The notes below the pieces were generated by a model. The model was not told the DNA's origin. It made no database searches and worked only from the letters and a program-made list of their open reading frames with translations. This document shows positions 51,606-61,400 of a stretch of DNA of 64,000 bases, one piece after another (the stretch's first letter is position 1; each line of letters starts with the position of its first letter). The translations under genes and the position numbers were made by a program. The stretch covers positions 3,374,501 through 3,438,500 of the forward strand of contig NZ_CP051680.1 in NCBI RefSeq assembly GCF_012849095.1, in the 5' to 3' direction. This DNA comes from Cohnella herbarum. Lineage in GTDB: Bacteria; Bacillota; Bacilli; Paenibacillales; Paenibacillaceae.

Positions 51606-52685
51606 ATGCGCAAGGCATTTTACAAGCGAAAACGAATTCTGTTTCCACTCTTTTTTCTTATTCTTCTCCTTCTCTTTCTATTCTTTCCTTCATGGACTCC
51701 CGCAATTAAAGACGAAGATGGCAAAGTACTCCCGAACAGTATAGCGACCCTTGAAGAAATTTCTCTCGGCAGCGTTAAACAATCGATATTGATTAGAGGT
51801 CAGAGTACGGATAATCCAGTCCTTCTTTTCCTGCATGGAGGTCCGGGATATCCGCAAATCGCTTATTCTCGTAAATATCAGCAGCAATTGGAAAAAGATT
51901 TTATCGTCGTGAACTGGGATCAACGCGGTTCCGGGAAGTCCTATCATTGGAGTCTAACGAACGAGGATCTTCAAGTGGACAAGCTTATTGAGGATACGCA
52001 TAGATTAACAATGCATTTGAGAGAAAGGTTCGATCAAAAGAAAATCTACATAGTCGGCCATTCTTGGGGAAGCCTGCTCGGAACGTTAACCATACAGCGA
52101 TATCCGGAAAATTATTATGCCTACATCGGCATCGGACAAGTCGCGAATTCCCCTCTGGGAGAGCAACGTTCCTATGAATTCGCTCTAAGGGAAGCCAAGT
52201 TGCGGAACAACGGTAAAGCGATTAAGGAGCTTGAAACGATAGGATCTCCTCCTTATCGCAATCCTCGCAAGGACGCGACCTTAGAACGGAAATGGGTATC
52301 CGCTTTCGGGGGCTCCGAGAGGAATATCAGCACCTACAAGGATTTGATCAAAGGCGTGTTCTTCGCGCCCGAATACTCCTGGTTCGACGGAATTAAACTC
52401 GCTCTCGGGGACTCCTTCTCCAGAAACGCCATTTTACCGCAAACGGCAACCGCGAATTTATTCGAGTCCGTCCCGGAATTAAAAGTTCCCGTTTACTTTT
52501 TCATGGGCAAATACGATTATATGACCCCTTCGGAAATCGCTTACGAATATTACGAACAGTTAATCGCCCCTTCCAAAACGTTCGTATGGTTCGAGAGATC
52601 GGCTCATTTCCCGCATTTTGAAGAGAAGGAGCTATTCTCGGAATGGATGGTTAGGATTAAGGATGAAACATTCGTTGCAAGATAA
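51606..52685 (+). CDS. Membrane-anchored alpha/beta hydrolase (proline iminopeptidase-like)
   Basis: 359 residues from the ATG at 51606, with AGGA eleven bases upstream; the GTG at 51597 is too close to it. One N-terminal TM helix (about 12-30) anchors it, so the enzyme domain is probably outside. The oxyanion motif is LHGGPGYP, the nucleophile elbow is GHSWGS, the acid is in MGKYDYMTP and the His in SAHFPHFE. The family includes prolyl aminopeptidases and esterases; substrate is not clear. It is divergent from the LacI operon and may share its control region. Confidence 0.85.
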   Translation: MRKAFYKRKRILFPLFFLILLLLFLFFPSWTPAIKDEDGKVLPNSIATLEEISLGSVKQSILIRGQSTDNPVLLFLHGGPGYPQIAYSRKYQQQLEKDFIVVNWDQRGSGKSYHWSLTNEDLQVDKLIEDTHRLTMHLRERFDQKKIYIVGHSWGSLLGTLTIQRYPENYYAYIGIGQVANSPLGEQRSYEFALREAKLRNNGKAIKELETIGSPPYRNPRKDATLERKWVSAFGGSERNISTYKDLIKGVFFAPEYSWFDGIKLALGDSFSRNAILPQTATANLFESVPELKVPVYFFMGKYDYMTPSEIAYEYYEQLIAPSKTFVWFERSAHFPHFEEKELFSEWMVRIKDETFVAR

Positions 52686-52703
52686 ATTCCCGTACAGTAC
52701 AAT
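52675..52703 (+). promoter_or_regulatory. Sigma-A promoter of the amino-sugar operon
   Basis: TTGCAA (52675-52680), 17-bp spacer and TACAAT (52698-52703) lie about 80 bp before the RpiR-type gene. The -35 overlaps the end of the upstream hydrolase gene. Confidence 0.65.
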
Positions 52704-52781
52704 AAGTTTATAATATGAAAATAGTTTTCTTGTAGTTAATAGTAAAAAAGAAATTAATTTTCAAATCAGAGGATGTCGGCT

Positions 52782-53651
52782 ATGAGCCTATTGAATGCGA
52801 TTCTGGATAAAATGGACAGCTTACACGTCAAAGAACGAAGGCTTGCCGAATACTTGCTTAAACATCCCCAGCAAGCCGCGAAAATGACGATCACCGAGCT
52901 GGCGGCGGAATCGGGCAGCAGCGCGGCAACGATTTCCCGTTTCTGCAAAACGTTCCATTCGCACAATTTTCCCGATTTCAAGCAGAAGCTGGCAACCGAG
53001 CTCGTACAACAAACTTCCACCTCCAACCAGTATCAAGACGTTGTCGCCGGCAACCCGCTCCATGACATCGTATCCGGGATAACGGCCAATCACCTTCGCT
53101 CGATCACGGACACGACGCAAGTGCTCGACTTGAACCAGCTTCGCTTGGCGATCGACGCCTTGCACGGGGCTACTCGCATCGATCTTTACGGCTCGGCGAC
53201 TTCGGGGATCGTGGCCCAGGATTTCTTCCATAAGCTGATCCAAATCGGGAAAGTCGCGGCTTCGTTCTCCGACCCCCACCTTCAGTTGACTTCGGCCGCG
53301 TCGTTGACTCCGAACGACGTAGCCGTCGGAATCTCCTACTCCGGGGAAACCCCCGAAACGATTCATGCTCTTCGCAGCGCGGCCGAGCGGGGCGCCACGA
53401 CGTTGTCCATTACCCGGTTCGGAGCGAATAGGCTCGCGGAGGATGCGGACATCCGATTGTTTACTTCCTCTTCGGAAATCGGCATGCGGCGAGGGGACAT
53501 GGCTTCCCGGATGGCCCAGCTTCACGTAGTAGACATTCTATTCACCGGACTCGTCAGCGAGCATTTCGAACTTTACGTCCCTAGGTTGAAGAGATCTTAC
53601 GAAACGGTCGAGCAGTACATTACGAACAAAGAAGAGAGGAAATCCAAATGA
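52782..53651 (+). CDS. MurR/RpiR-family regulator with SIS domain
   Basis: 289 residues. The start is the ATG at 52782, nine bases after AGAGG; the ATG at 52773 is within the site spacing. The N-terminal RpiR helix-turn-helix (MTITELAAESGSSAATISRFCKTF) is followed by a SIS sugar-phosphate-binding domain (about 110-260; RIDLYGSATSGIVAQDF, VGISYSGETPETIHAL). It probably senses an amino-sugar phosphate and controls nagB/nagA, whose coding begins in its 4-bp overlap (ATGA). Confidence 0.92.
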   Translation: MSLLNAILDKMDSLHVKERRLAEYLLKHPQQAAKMTITELAAESGSSAATISRFCKTFHSHNFPDFKQKLATELVQQTSTSNQYQDVVAGNPLHDIVSGITANHLRSITDTTQVLDLNQLRLAIDALHGATRIDLYGSATSGIVAQDFFHKLIQIGKVAASFSDPHLQLTSAASLTPNDVAVGISYSGETPETIHALRSAAERGATTLSITRFGANRLAEDADIRLFTSSSEIGMRRGDMASRMAQLHVVDILFTGLVSEHFELYVPRLKRSYETVEQYITNKEERKSK

Positions 53652-54376
53652 ACATTCTAACTTACGACAGCGACGACAAGCTTAACGAAGCGGCGGCCAA
53701 CATTATCGTCGGCCAAATCCAAACTACCCCTCGGGCAGTGCTCGGGTTGGCAACGGGCGGAACGCCCGTCGGCATCTATAAGCAAATCGTCCGCGATTTC
53801 CAAAGAGGCATGGTCAGCTTCCGCAACGTGACGACCTTCAATCTGGACGAATACGTTAATATTCCCAAAGATCACCCTGAAAGCTATCATTCTTATATGA
53901 ATGCCAATCTGTTCGATCACATTGACTTACCTGCATCGCAGTGCCATATTCCGGACGGCAATGCCGCCGATCCCGTAGCCGAATGCAGCCGGTACGACGA
54001 ATCCATCGAAATATCCGGACAAATCGATCTTCAGTTATTAGGACTTGGCCATAACGGTCATATCGGCTTTAACGAACCGGCACATGCGCTGATCAAAGGC
54101 ACGCACGTCGTCGATCTGGCGGAAGAAACTCTCGAAGCGAACGCTCGCTTCTTCGACTCGATCGACGATGTGCCTAAACAAGCTTTAACGATGGGCGTCG
54201 GTACCATTCTGAAAGCCAAAAAAATATTGCTCGTCGTCAAGGGCGCGGACAAAGCGGATATCGTTCAAAAAGCCCTTCAAGGGCCGATCACGACCGACGT
54301 TCCGGCATCGTTGCTTCAGACGCATCCGAATCTGATCGTACTGCTGGATACCGCAGCGGCAGGTAAACTCGCATGA
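53648..54376 (+). CDS. nagB: Glucosamine-6-phosphate deaminase
   Basis: 242 residues. NagB converts glucosamine-6-phosphate to fructose-6-phosphate plus ammonia. Motifs: LGLATGGTPVGIYK (substrate loop), FNLDEYV with the catalytic Asp, and LGLGHNGHIGFNEP (catalytic His/Glu region). Length is typical for the short Gram-positive NagB type. It overlaps both neighbours by 4 bp (ATGA at each junction), so the three genes are translationally coupled. Confidence 0.96.
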   Translation: MNILTYDSDDKLNEAAANIIVGQIQTTPRAVLGLATGGTPVGIYKQIVRDFQRGMVSFRNVTTFNLDEYVNIPKDHPESYHSYMNANLFDHIDLPASQCHIPDGNAADPVAECSRYDESIEISGQIDLQLLGLGHNGHIGFNEPAHALIKGTHVVDLAEETLEANARFFDSIDDVPKQALTMGVGTILKAKKILLVVKGADKADIVQKALQGPITTDVPASLLQTHPNLIVLLDTAAAGKLA

Positions 54377-55557
54377 ACAATAACCCTCGCAGCGATTTCC
54401 AAGTCGTTAACGCCCGTATTGTAACGCCAGCCGGCGTCGTGGAGCACGGAATATTGACCGTTAAAGAGGGTATCATTACGGAGATAGCCGTTTCGGCTTC
54501 GAATGGGCAAGGGCTCGATCCCAATTTGCTTCAAATCGATGCCCATGGACAATGGGTTATTCCGGGATTTATCGACGTGCACGTACACGGCGGAGGCGGT
54601 CATGATTTCATGGACTCCGACTCGGACGGAATAGCGGCAATCACGAAATTCCATGCCGCGAACGGAACGACAAGCTTATTGGCGACTACGCTGACCGCTT
54701 CCCGCGAAGATTTGACTGCCGTACTTGAGCGCGTTAGCCAATTCATGGCCGAATCGATGCCTTATACGCAAATCGTCGGCGTTCATCTGGAAGGGCCGTT
54801 CGTGAACGTAAAATGGAAAGGCGCGCAAAATCCGGCTTACATCCTTCCTCCGCAACCGGAATGGCTGGAAGATTGGGTAAACCGATTCCCCGGCGTTATT
54901 AAAATCCAGACGCTCGCTCCGGAAGTCGAAGGTTCTCTTGAATATATTGAGAAGTTAGCCAGTAACGGTATTGTCCCCAGTTGCGGTCATACCGATGCGA
55001 CCTACGAGCAGATCATCGAAGCCGCCGATCACGGCTTAAGGCATGCCGTCCATACCTTTAACGCGATGACTCCGCTTCACCATCGCCAACCGGGCACCGT
55101 CGGCGCCGTGCTGACCGACGATCGCATTACGGCGGAGGTCATCGCCGACGGGCACCACGTTCATCCGGCCGGCATTAAGCTGATCACTCGGGCCAAAGGC
55201 ACTCATAACGTTATTCTTGTCACCGACGCCATGGCAGCCGCGGGCATGCCGGATGGGGAATACGATCTTGGCGGACTTCCCGTCCATATGAAATGCGGCG
55301 TCGCGCGTCTGAAGGAAAACGATAGCCTTGCCGGAAGCACGCTCACGATGATTAGCGCCGTGCGGTATTTGGTTCGGACGGTCGGCGTATCCTTGGAAGA
55401 AGCAAGCCGAATGGCTAGCGCAAATCCTGCGCGTCAGCTTGGAATCGATAGCTTGACCGGTTCGCTGGAAGTCGGCAAAGCCGCGGATTTCCTGCTATTG
55501 GATGATTCTCTGGAGCTCCAGTCTATCTGGATTCGCGGATCTCGTTTCGCAAACTGA
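54373..55557 (+). CDS. nagA: N-acetylglucosamine-6-phosphate deacetylase
   Basis: 394 residues. NagA deacetylates GlcNAc-6-P, supplying the NagB substrate. Metal site: DVHVHGGGGHDFMD, with Glu in HLEGPFVN, His in CGHTDATYEQ and HTFNAM, and catalytic Asp in VTDAMAAAG. Complete length. It overlaps nagB by 4 bp and is followed by a strong terminator, closing the amino-sugar operon. Confidence 0.96.
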   Translation: MNNNPRSDFQVVNARIVTPAGVVEHGILTVKEGIITEIAVSASNGQGLDPNLLQIDAHGQWVIPGFIDVHVHGGGGHDFMDSDSDGIAAITKFHAANGTTSLLATTLTASREDLTAVLERVSQFMAESMPYTQIVGVHLEGPFVNVKWKGAQNPAYILPPQPEWLEDWVNRFPGVIKIQTLAPEVEGSLEYIEKLASNGIVPSCGHTDATYEQIIEAADHGLRHAVHTFNAMTPLHHRQPGTVGAVLTDDRITAEVIADGHHVHPAGIKLITRAKGTHNVILVTDAMAAAGMPDGEYDLGGLPVHMKCGVARLKENDSLAGSTLTMISAVRYLVRTVGVSLEEASRMASANPARQLGIDSLTGSLEVGKAADFLLLDDSLELQSIWIRGSRFAN

Positions 55558-55570
55558 AGCAGATGCATAC

Positions 55571-55616
55571 AAAGCAAAGGACCGTCGGGGTTTCCCTGAC
55601 GGTCCTTTGCTTTTGT
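55571..55616. terminator. Strong bidirectional terminator
   Basis: A perfect 16-bp stem AAAGCAAAGGACCGTC / GACGGTCCTTTGCTTT (55571-55586, 55598-55613) with an 11-base loop is followed by TTTTGTATTT on the plus strand and has A-rich sequence on the left. It serves nagA (+) and probably the convergent actin-like gene (-). Confidence 0.93.
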
Positions 55617-55628
55617 ATTTATATCATC

Positions 55629-56723
55629 TTAAACGGCTTCCGATTGCGAAGTTTTGTTCTTCGCCAGCTTAAGGTAGCCATAGACGTTCTGCAATTCGCT
55701 ATCTTCGACGAAACGAAGGCGCATGTTCTCTGCCGCATCCAGGATGTAAGGCTTTAACGCCGCCGCGCCGCCGCCGAGTACGTAGAAGCACTGAATATCG
55801 GGATACTTCTTCCAGCGCTTGCGGATGAGATCCACGATCTTCTGAGCGGCCCTGCTGAAGTAGTTATCGACGATCGGCCGAATGTCCGCTTGCCCTTCGC
55901 CTACGCGCTGAATGATGAATTCGTGCCTGCGAATACGTTGGATAAGCTTCGTGCGGCTCGGAAAGCGATAACCGAATTGATCTTCGACGTCGCGAATGAT
56001 GTAATCCAGATAGGAAGCTAATCCGAGCTGTTCGCCCGTGCTGAATTGGTTGTCTATGCTCATCCGCTTCACGACCGGGAAATCCGTAGTCAACGCGCCC
56101 ATCTCGCAAATCCCGATGCAGCCGTAATACAGTTCCTCGTCCCTTACCTGAAGGTTCTCGTGAGTAGCCATATGGAACAAGGCAGCCGCGCCTTCGATGG
56201 AGACGATTGCCCTACGGATGTTAACCCGCACCGTGCGTCCGCGCAGCTTCGGCGTGGACAAGAAAGTAACCTCGTGTTCGCCGACCAGACGCTCTTCGAA
56301 AGATTGATGGTAACGCGCGTACGTGCGAACCGGCAATCCCGTTCCGATTATGTATTCGACCTGATCGATCGTCTGGCCTGGCTGCAAAGTATGCGCTACG
56401 CTCGTCACGCTTGCGTAAGCCAGAGCCGTCAGCGCGACGATCAACGATTGATCGCTAGTCGCTTTATTGTCCGTTTCCTCCAACTCCGCGTTATCTTGAT
56501 CCTCCGACGCGAGCTGTCCGACGAAGTAACGCTGGCTCTTCTTTTTCAACTTCGGACTATATACCATAACGTCGAGGGCTTTAAGAGGGGCGTCCTCCTC
56601 TTGAAGGACGTGCCGCTCGTAACCTGGCGATACGATGTTAGGGATAATAACCGGTTCGTTCGAACCGCTTACGACCAATTTGACGCTGTCGTTGCCGATA
56701 TCTATTCCTGCTAGTTTAATCAT
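55629..56723 (-). CDS. ParM/StbA-like actin homologue
   Basis: 364 residues from the ATG at 56721-56723, preceded by GGGAGG; an upstream in-frame codon is not supported. Actin-like features: LAGIDIGNDSVKLVVSG (phosphate 1), GCIGICEMGALTTDFPVV (phosphate 2) and VLGGGAAAL (adenosine motif). ParM-like filaments segregate plasmids, but chromosomal copies occur in Paenibacillaceae. No parR/parC-like partner is seen nearby, so the role here is unknown. Confidence 0.85.
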   Translation of the reverse strand: MIKLAGIDIGNDSVKLVVSGSNEPVIIPNIVSPGYERHVLQEEDAPLKALDVMVYSPKLKKKSQRYFVGQLASEDQDNAELEETDNKATSDQSLIVALTALAYASVTSVAHTLQPGQTIDQVEYIIGTGLPVRTYARYHQSFEERLVGEHEVTFLSTPKLRGRTVRVNIRRAIVSIEGAAALFHMATHENLQVRDEELYYGCIGICEMGALTTDFPVVKRMSIDNQFSTGEQLGLASYLDYIIRDVEDQFGYRFPSRTKLIQRIRRHEFIIQRVGEGQADIRPIVDNYFSRAAQKIVDLIRKRWKKYPDIQCFYVLGGGAAALKPYILDAAENMRLRFVEDSELQNVYGYLKLAKNKTSQSEAV

Positions 56724-56902
56724 GTAATGAACCTCCCGGGCTCCAACCTTTGCCACTTGCTTTTATATAGGAGTTCGCCTTATTACGACAAATTCCTCCT
56801 TTACCACTATTGATTCTTATCATTTTTTTGAGTAAAAAAGGAATATAGGCGAAAATCGTCGAATAATCTTGATGACGATGTAGAACAAGCAGGAGGAAAG
56901 TC

Positions 56903-57919
56903 ATGAAATGGCGACATAAGAAGTTCACCTTCATGGTGATCCCGGATGCGAACAGCACGGTTAGGCGTTTCCAACTATCGGCGGTCATTCTCGTAATCGG
57001 CGCGATCATAGCCATTGCTATACTTGCGAGCAGCATTACGGCATTCCTGCTATACCGCGGAAATACGGGCCAAATCGGTCAGCTTAAACAGCAATTGTCG
57101 GCGGCAACCGGAGACTACGAACAAATGATCGAAAACAAGGACGACCATATTAGCGAGCTTCAAACCGATCTGGCTAATTTGTCCGAACAAACGAAGACGA
57201 TGAGCTCTCGCATGAACGCGATCAAAAAGCTCGAGGCGGAATTACGGGAAATGGTCGGATTGGATTCCGCGGATTCCACCAAAAGCAAGGCGGCTAAGAC
57301 GTCGTCTACCGAAACGGACGAGGATGCCGAGCAGTTTGCCATGGATGGCGGCAAAGGCGGAGAAGAACTACCGGTCAGCGATGATGAAATGGCCTTATTG
57401 ATCGACCGAACCCGCGATCGGCTTCTCTCCCTCGATGAGCAGATCGAGATCATGAAGCCCGAGCTCGAATTAACGAAGGTCGAAGTCGCCAAACAGCAGA
57501 AGCTGCTCGCGGTTACTCCAACGATCTGGCCGACGGATTCACGGCGGATAACGTCTACCTTCGGCATACGCAAGGACCCTTTTACGAATCGAGCCACCAC
57601 TCACGCAGGTTTGGACATAGGCGGAGATACCGGGGATCCGATCTACGCGGCTGCCGACGGCACCGTAATCGAGGCCGATAGAAGCCCTTCCCATGGCAAC
57701 AACGTGCTCATCGCGCATTCTAACGGTTTGAGAACTCATTATTCCCATATGAGCAAAATACGTACGACGGTCGGAACCAAAGTCAAGAAAGGCGACGTTA
57801 TCGGCGACCTTGGCTCGACGGGACGAAGCACCGGCCCCCATCTCCATTACGAAGTGATCATCAATGGCGAACATGTAGATCCGAGTCCTTATCTTAGAGC
57901 AACTAGAAGGAGCAATTAA
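56903..57919 (+). CDS. Membrane-anchored M23-family peptidase (LytM/SpoIIQ-like)
   Basis: 338 residues. One TM helix (about 25-50), a coiled coil (about 55-110), an acidic linker with a second short coiled coil, and the M23 domain (about 225-335). The zinc ligands are in HAGLDIGGDTG and HLHYEV. It should cleave peptidoglycan cross-links at the envelope. GGAGGAAAG precedes the ATG. It is directly followed by a bactofilin gene (3-bp gap); bactofilins are known to recruit M23 enzymes to sites of wall remodelling. Confidence 0.92.
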   Translation: MKWRHKKFTFMVIPDANSTVRRFQLSAVILVIGAIIAIAILASSITAFLLYRGNTGQIGQLKQQLSAATGDYEQMIENKDDHISELQTDLANLSEQTKTMSSRMNAIKKLEAELREMVGLDSADSTKSKAAKTSSTETDEDAEQFAMDGGKGGEELPVSDDEMALLIDRTRDRLLSLDEQIEIMKPELELTKVEVAKQQKLLAVTPTIWPTDSRRITSTFGIRKDPFTNRATTHAGLDIGGDTGDPIYAAADGTVIEADRSPSHGNNVLIAHSNGLRTHYSHMSKIRTTVGTKVKKGDVIGDLGSTGRSTGPHLHYEVIINGEHVDPSPYLRATRRSN

Positions 57920-57922
57920 CCC

Positions 57923-58384
57923 ATGTTTAAGAATAAGAAAGCAAAGATCGATCCCAATATGACCGACACTTTAATCGGAGAAGGAACGACTTTCGAGGGA
58001 AAGATTAAATCGGAAGCCGGAATCCGCGTTGAAGGTCAGATGGTCGGCGACATCGATTGCGCCGGCGATATTACGATCGGAGAGAACGGCATAGCCCGAT
58101 CCGATATCAGAGCCAGGAACGTGGTCGTCGCCGGACAAGTGGTGGGTAACGTAGCCGCATCCGGCAAGTTGACGATCAAAGCAAGCGGACAACTCCACGG
58201 CAACCTGTCCGCTCTTGAGTTGTCTATCGAATCCGGAGGCATTTTCCAAGGAACGAGTAAGATGGATGCTAAGGATGCCCCCGTACCGGTTATCGCCGAA
58301 GAAAAAATCGCGCCTCGCGAACCCGAAATCGTTAAGTCCGTCTCTCCTGACGGCGATGCGGCTGCCGTTTTCAAAACGTGGTAA
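57923..58384 (+). CDS. Bactofilin (polymer-forming cytoskeletal protein)
   Basis: 153 residues. The central beta-helix region (about 12-105) shows regular strands: TLIGEGTTFEGKIKSEAGIRVEGQMVGDIDCAGDITIGENG (parts TLIGEGTTFEGKI and AGDITIGENGIARSDI) as in the bactofilin family. N- and C-terminal tails are short and disordered. It forms filaments that bind membranes and position the M23 peptidase encoded just upstream. Confidence 0.93.
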   Translation: MFKNKKAKIDPNMTDTLIGEGTTFEGKIKSEAGIRVEGQMVGDIDCAGDITIGENGIARSDIRARNVVVAGQVVGNVAASGKLTIKASGQLHGNLSALELSIESGGIFQGTSKMDAKDAPVPVIAEEKIAPREPEIVKSVSPDGDAAAVFKTW

Positions 58385-58452
58385 GTTTGCGTGTCCTTCC
58401 TGATTTCGTGTATGATTCTTAAGTAGGAAGATAGATCGGAAGGCTGACTGGA

Positions 58453-59310
58453 GTGAGCGAATTGGAAGACTTGAAGAAGGCGTACGAAATACTGGGTTTG
58501 CCGGAAGACGCGACTAGGGAACAAGTGGAAAACCGCTATTTTATTTTGTTAAAAAGAGCACGGTCGGAGAAATCGCGCTCGGACGCGGGTGACGAAGATA
58601 ATCAGGCATTAGATCTGACGGAAATTAATCGCGCTTACAACCTCGTACTGGGAATCGAGTCCGAGAAAACCGGCACGATGGAGAAGCAGACCAAAACCGC
58701 TCATTTCTTTTACTATTATAAATTTCACGTCATCATCGGAATCATTGTCGTCTTGATCGCGGGTTACATGATCAAAGAAGGCATCGACAAGCGAAGGGAA
58801 GCCGCCAACACGCCTCCCGCCAATCTCAGCCTAAGCGTATTCGGCAACTATTACTTCGTGGACACGGAAATGCTGGAACAAAACATGTTAAAGCTCATTC
58901 CGGAATGGAAACGAATCGAAACGAAGCTCGTCTACGTTCCGACGGAAATTAAAAGCCAGCAGGATATGGCCATGCAGCAGAAAAGCGTTCTTATGCTGAT
59001 GACCGAGATGACCGAGCTCTATATTACGGATCAGAAAAACTTCGAGAGCTTAGCTTTCCAAGGCGCTTTCGTTAATTTGGACGATTTCATGGCGAAGACG
59101 GGCATGAGCATTCCGCAGGACAAGATTCGCAAAGCGGCTTCCGAAGAGGATCCCGCCGAACAGCCTTACGGAATCGATATTTCGGGAAGCCCTATATTCA
59201 GCGGTATCGAGTTAAACGGAGAACGTCCGATCATCGCGATTCGCGCCAAAGAAGACAAGTGGGCCGACTCCCGCCTGCTGCTCGAGAAGATTATTCAATC
59301 GGCGCCCTAA
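58453..59310 (+). CDS. Membrane protein with degenerate J-like domain
   Basis: 285 residues from GTG with GGAAGG nearby. Residues 5-70 have a DnaJ-like pattern (LKKAYEILGLPEDATREQVENRYFILLKRA, LDLTEINRAYNLVLG) but no HPD tripeptide in the loop, so it should not stimulate DnaK. One TM helix at about 92-112 precedes an extracytoplasmic domain with helices and a strand-rich end. A role as envelope adaptor is possible. It follows the bactofilin gene by 68 bp. Confidence 0.75.
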   Translation: MSELEDLKKAYEILGLPEDATREQVENRYFILLKRARSEKSRSDAGDEDNQALDLTEINRAYNLVLGIESEKTGTMEKQTKTAHFFYYYKFHVIIGIIVVLIAGYMIKEGIDKRREAANTPPANLSLSVFGNYYFVDTEMLEQNMLKLIPEWKRIETKLVYVPTEIKSQQDMAMQQKSVLMLMTEMTELYITDQKNFESLAFQGAFVNLDDFMAKTGMSIPQDKIRKAASEEDPAEQPYGIDISGSPIFSGIELNGERPIIAIRAKEDKWADSRLLLEKIIQSAP

Positions 59311-59337
59311 TCCGGCAACGAATAGGCCTCAATGACA

Positions 59338-59384
59338 AACGGATGCATTCAGCTCTTAGAGCCTGAAGCATCCGTTTTGCTTTG
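59338..59384 (+). terminator. Terminator after the J-like gene
   Basis: AACGGATGC / GCATCCGTT (59338-59346 and 59368-59376) is extended inward by TTCAG/CTGAA and GCTC/GAGC arms with single-base bulges and a T-rich end (TTTTGCTTTG). It separates the convergent DUF1294 gene. Confidence 0.85.
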
Positions 59385-59393
59385 TCTATGATA

Positions 59394-59666
59394 TTAATGA
59401 CCGGTCGTACCGTTATACCACAATACGAGGATCGCCTGCGCGACCAATATCGCGGGCATGCCGACGACGAATGTCATATGCTTCGTTTTGTGACGCCAAA
59501 CTCTCATCGCAATAATTGCTCCCACGGATCCTCCGATCAGCGCCCATAGAAATAAGTTTCTTTCCGGCACCCTTCTGCCGTGTTTCCTTGCCTGCGACTT
59601 ATCGTGCGCCATTAAATAGACCGTGATAAGATTCACGACGATATAATAACCGATCAAAAGCAGCAT
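59394..59666 (-). CDS. DUF1294 membrane protein
   Basis: 90 residues, essentially all membrane: TM helices about 2-20, 36-58 and 65-85. The DUF1294 signatures are DKSQARKHGRRVPE, LFLWALIGGSVGAIIAM and RHKTKHMTF. The function of this family is not known. It is convergent with the J-like gene and separated by the terminator at 59338. Confidence 0.9.
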   Translation of the reverse strand: MLLLIGYYIVVNLITVYLMAHDKSQARKHGRRVPERNLFLWALIGGSVGAIIAMRVWRHKTKHMTFVVGMPAILVAQAILVLWYNGTTGH

Positions 59667-59728
59667 AACTGCGTTCCCCCTTGCACGCGCGGTCGTTTGC
59701 TTATAACCCGCGCCTTAATGGCTGTACT

Positions 59729-61228
59729 CTAATTGGATAACTGCCCGACAAGCTTGTCCAACGATTGGACAAGCGACTCCACATTGCGGATGGATTGAGT
59801 AATGTCCTCCATCGACACTCTCTGCTCTTGCGAGGACGAAGACACGGTTTGAACCCTGGAAGCGATGTCGCCCGACGATTGCGATATTTCGTCGATCGAC
59901 GCCACGACCTGCTCCGATCCGGCCGACATTTGCTCGGATGCCGCGGAGATATCGCCGATCCGGTCGGATAGGGAATGCGCCCTTTCCAGTATAGACGCGA
60001 AGGAATGACCGGCATTCTTAACGATCTGACTCCCTCTCTCTACCTCCTGCACCCCATCCGCCATCCGATTGACGACCACGTCGGTCGAAATCTGGACCTG
60101 CTCGATTAAGCTTGCGATTTGCATGGCCGATTGCTTGGATTGTTCGGCAAGCTTACGAACCTCCGACGCGACGATTCCGAATCCGCGACCGAACTCTCCC
60201 GCCCTAGCCGCTTCTATCGATGCGTTCAACGCCAGCAGGTTCGTCTGCGCGGAAATATCGGTTATCGTTGCGGCGATTCCGCCAATTCGTTGCGTATTGG
60301 CTTCAAGTATGGCAGCGGCTTCGGAAACCGCTAACGTGGATTTCTTGATGCGGTCAAGCTGATCGATGGCGCCAAGCACGGATTCGCTGCCTGCTTCGGA
60401 ACGCTCAACCATCTCGACCGAAGCATCGGCAAGCCGATTGGACGATTCGGCTATCCGCTGAATGCCGACAGCCATCTCTTCCATCGCTCCGGCGCTTTCG
60501 TTAGAAGATATCGCCTGTTTCCCCGCGTAGTCGTTGACCTCGCCGATCGCTTCCGCGACCTCCTCCACCGAGGAGAGAGACTTAACGGCGTTACGGGATA
60601 ACGCTTGAACGATTTGAACAAGCTGAACCGAAGTTTCGCGTACCTGCTCGGTCGTCTCGCGGATCAACCGATCCTTCTCTCTTTTCTCTTCTTCCAACTT
60701 CGCGGTATATCGCTTACCGGATCGAATTTGGACAATCGTGGAAGCCGAAGTGAAAATAAGAAAGAGCGCATGGACGAGTACCATCGAGAATGAATATTCA
60801 TGATCTCCGAATACGACGTCAGGCAAGAACAACCCGGCTCCCAAGTGTTGCACCGCGAATATAGCCGTCGAGATCAAGATCAGAGATATGCTTTCGTAAT
60901 AAGCGATTATGGCAATGACCATGAAGATGGAGAAATGGAACTCGACCCTGCCTCCGGCCCCCGCAATGATCGATATGCTAGAGAGCGTTAAGGTTAGCGT
61001 ATTGTAAAGCGGAACCCGGCTAACCGTTCCTTTAAACAATCCAAACGCGCTTAAACCGATCGAGATCAGCGGTAGTACGAACAGCGTCCATGTCAGCCAG
61101 CGATACTGTTCTAGGTTCGATCCATGATGTCCGGACTGATTTTGATAGATCGCATGCGTAATGACGGACAGAATCACGACCCCAAGCGCTAATTGGAACA
61201 TTAACCTATTTTTAGAATGCAAATGCAA
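59729..61228 (-). CDS. Methyl-accepting chemotaxis protein
   Basis: 499 residues. The start is TTG (61226-61228), eight bases after GGGAG; a GTG three codons upstream is too close. Five to six TM helices fill residues about 12-175, a compact membrane sensor without a large extracytoplasmic domain. The signalling domain (about 190-499) holds the hairpin tip [13 protein letters not shown] and [20 protein letters not shown]. It should relay to CheA/CheW. No HAMP is obvious. The input ligand is unknown. Confidence 0.93.
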   Translation of the reverse strand: MHLHSKNRLMFQLALGVVILSVITHAIYQNQSGHHGSNLEQYRWLTWTLFVLPLISIGLSAFGLFKGTVSRVPLYNTLTLTLSSISIIAGAGGRVEFHFSIFMVIAIIAYYESISLILISTAIFAVQHLGAGLFLPDVVFGDHEYSFSMVLVHALFLIFTSASTIVQIRSGKRYTAKLEEEKREKDRLIRETTEQVRETSVQLVQIVQALSRNAVKSLSSVEEVAEAIGEVNDYAGKQAISSNESAGAMEEMAVGIQRIAESSNRLADASVEMVERSEAGSESVLGAIDQLDRIKKSTLAVSEAAAILEANTQRIGGIAATITDISAQTNLLALNASIEAARAGEFGRGFGIVASEVRKLAEQSKQSAMQIASLIEQVQISTDVVVNRMADGVQEVERGSQIVKNAGHSFASILERAHSLSDRIGDISAASEQMSAGSEQVVASIDEISQSSGDIASRVQTVSSSSQEQRVSMEDITQSIRNVESLVQSLDKLVGQLSN

Positions 61229-61400
61229 GTTGTACACTCCCGATGACGCATGATATCGTTTTCCGCTCGGTTAGGGAATTCAATCCTTTCCCATTGTACA
61301 ATGAGGGGAGCCGTTTGAATATAGCCCGACGGCACCACAAAGCCCCATGTTTCGCGATGCGAAACACGAGGCCGGCTGTAGCTAACGAATACATGATTAT

